Origin: CAZSSM01 sp964609385
GTDB lineage: Bacteria; Planctomycetota; Planctomycetia; Isosphaerales; Isosphaeraceae
Length of the DNA stretch: 24,577 nt
Direction: 5' to 3'
Assembly: GCA_964609385.1 (NCBI GenBank)
Contig: CAZSSM010000100.1
Location: 1 to 24,577, forward strand
Positions 23,853 to 24,577 of the stretch are shown here, one piece after another. The first letter of the stretch is position 1. Each line of letters opens with the position of its first letter. The notes beneath the pieces were generated by a model. The model did not search any database. It was given only the letters and a program-made list of their open reading frames with translations, and was not told where the DNA came from. The position numbers were made by a program, and so were the translations under genes.

Positions 23853-24577
23853 TGTTGCCTGAGCCAAAACTGCCCCGACTACACATAACGCGGGCTCGGA
23901 AACCTCAACGTCTGCGGAACCTACAGTAAGGCTCAGGCCTTTCGACTCTTCGACCGCCGAATCTGACGCGCCCGATTCTCCTATCGTAAGGGCACCGCTA
24001 TGTTCCGCACAGTAAACTAACCGTCAAGAAGATCGCCTCAGTCCTGCGCTGCCTGGCCGAAGGCTGTGAGACCCCGCCAGACCGAACGGCTCACTGGGGT
24101 CCATCACGTCACTGTCATGTGGCAGGCCAAGATGGCCGGAGAGCACGCCCAGGCGACCCATGACGAGTTGGTCGCCTTCTTCCCTCGACCGATGAGGTCT
24201 AGCTCAACGAGCAGTGGTCCTTCGTCGGCAAGAAACAACATCGATGCGATCCCGAGGATCCGGCTGACGCGCAGAAGGGAGATTGGTGGGACTTCGCGAC
24301 GTTGGATGCCGAGAGTCGCTTGATCCTGGCAGTGGTGCCCGGGGCGTGGCTCCACGAGAACGCCACCACCTTGGTCTGTGAGGTCCGTGTCCGGACCGGC
24401 TGCGTCTGATCACCAGCGACGGCGATGCCGGTTACGAGGCGGCCATCGCCGATGGTCTTCGGTAAAGCAATCTTGCAAGCTTCGGACCGGGCCGTTCGTC
24501 CGGTGACGCCGAGGATCACCGATCCGGTGCGTCCCGGTTACACAACGGTCTCCAAGCTCCGTCGGGCCGGCGGCACC
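23853..24577 (+). pseudogene. Decayed IS1-like transposase, running off the right edge
   Basis: Joined across frames, the translation gives the outline of an IS1-like planctomycete transposase. There is a zinc-finger-like start (NCPDY, RGLGNLNVCGTYSKAQ, ARFSYRKGT), then LTVKKIASVLRCLAEGC, then RLTGVHHVTVMWQAKMAGEHAQATHDELVAF. Next come NEQWSFVGKKQ and DWWDFATLDAESRLILAVVPG, and finally RLRLITSDGDAGYEAAIADGL. The frame changes at least four times (near 24017, 24066, 24188 and 24397). In-frame stops occur at 23886 (TAA), 23964 (TGA) and 24200 (TAG, where the family usually has a sense codon). It is therefore inactive. The family name rests on remembered motifs; the degeneration itself is directly visible. 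Confidence 0.75.

Overview
The window is about 24.6 kb of high-GC bacterial chromosome, most likely from a planctomycete, possibly of the Isosphaera/Tautonia type. That assignment is inference. It rests on a PPC-domain secreted protein paired with a planctomycete-type c-type cytochrome fused to WD40 repeats, a LolA-like/TlpA-type fusion protein, an Rpn-type nuclease with a DUF4351-like tail, a C30-type carotenoid cluster, and general codon style. No rRNA, tRNA or CRISPR array was recognised.

Left part (1-6254). A gene runs off the left edge on the minus strand; only its first 28 codons are present and they share a PFDxxxK motif with the Rpn-type gene at 21793. A 509-base spacer leads to nadA (quinolinate synthase, plus strand). 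nadA converges on a small DUF5658-like membrane protein, with a strong hairpin between them. An unrecognised 135-residue protein follows, then a 665-base non-coding stretch with three consecutive perfect hairpins. Beyond it, ribBA (riboflavin) and a secreted TlpA-type thioredoxin protein form a two-gene minus-strand unit.

Middle part (6255-18567). Two tightly spaced plus-strand genes encode a secreted PPC-domain protein and a haem-binding WD40 protein, the typical planctomycete extracytoplasmic pair of unknown function. Facing them is a minus-strand series transcribed right to left: an M14 zinc carboxypeptidase, a dual-specificity-type phosphatase, glgE (maltosyltransferase) and a stand-alone maltokinase. 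glgE and the maltokinase are the last two steps of the GlgE alpha-glucan route. The usual trehalose synthase domain and branching enzyme are not in the window. A 17-base perfect palindrome lies upstream of glgE, and an 11-bp perfect stem lies between glgE and the maltokinase gene.

Right part (18895-24577). A plus-strand operon with overlapping start and stop codons encodes a CrtI/CrtN-family carotenoid desaturase or oxidase, a family 2 glycosyltransferase, an Rpn-family PD-(D/E)XK nuclease and a PlsC-type acyltransferase. The first, second and fourth fit desaturation, glycosylation and acylation of a carotenoid. The nuclease gene is the odd member. The window ends in a heavily decayed IS1-like transposase.

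The most unusual points are the nuclease gene embedded in the pigment operon, the phosphatase beside the glucan genes, the palindromes around glgE, and the hairpin cluster at 2793-2908.
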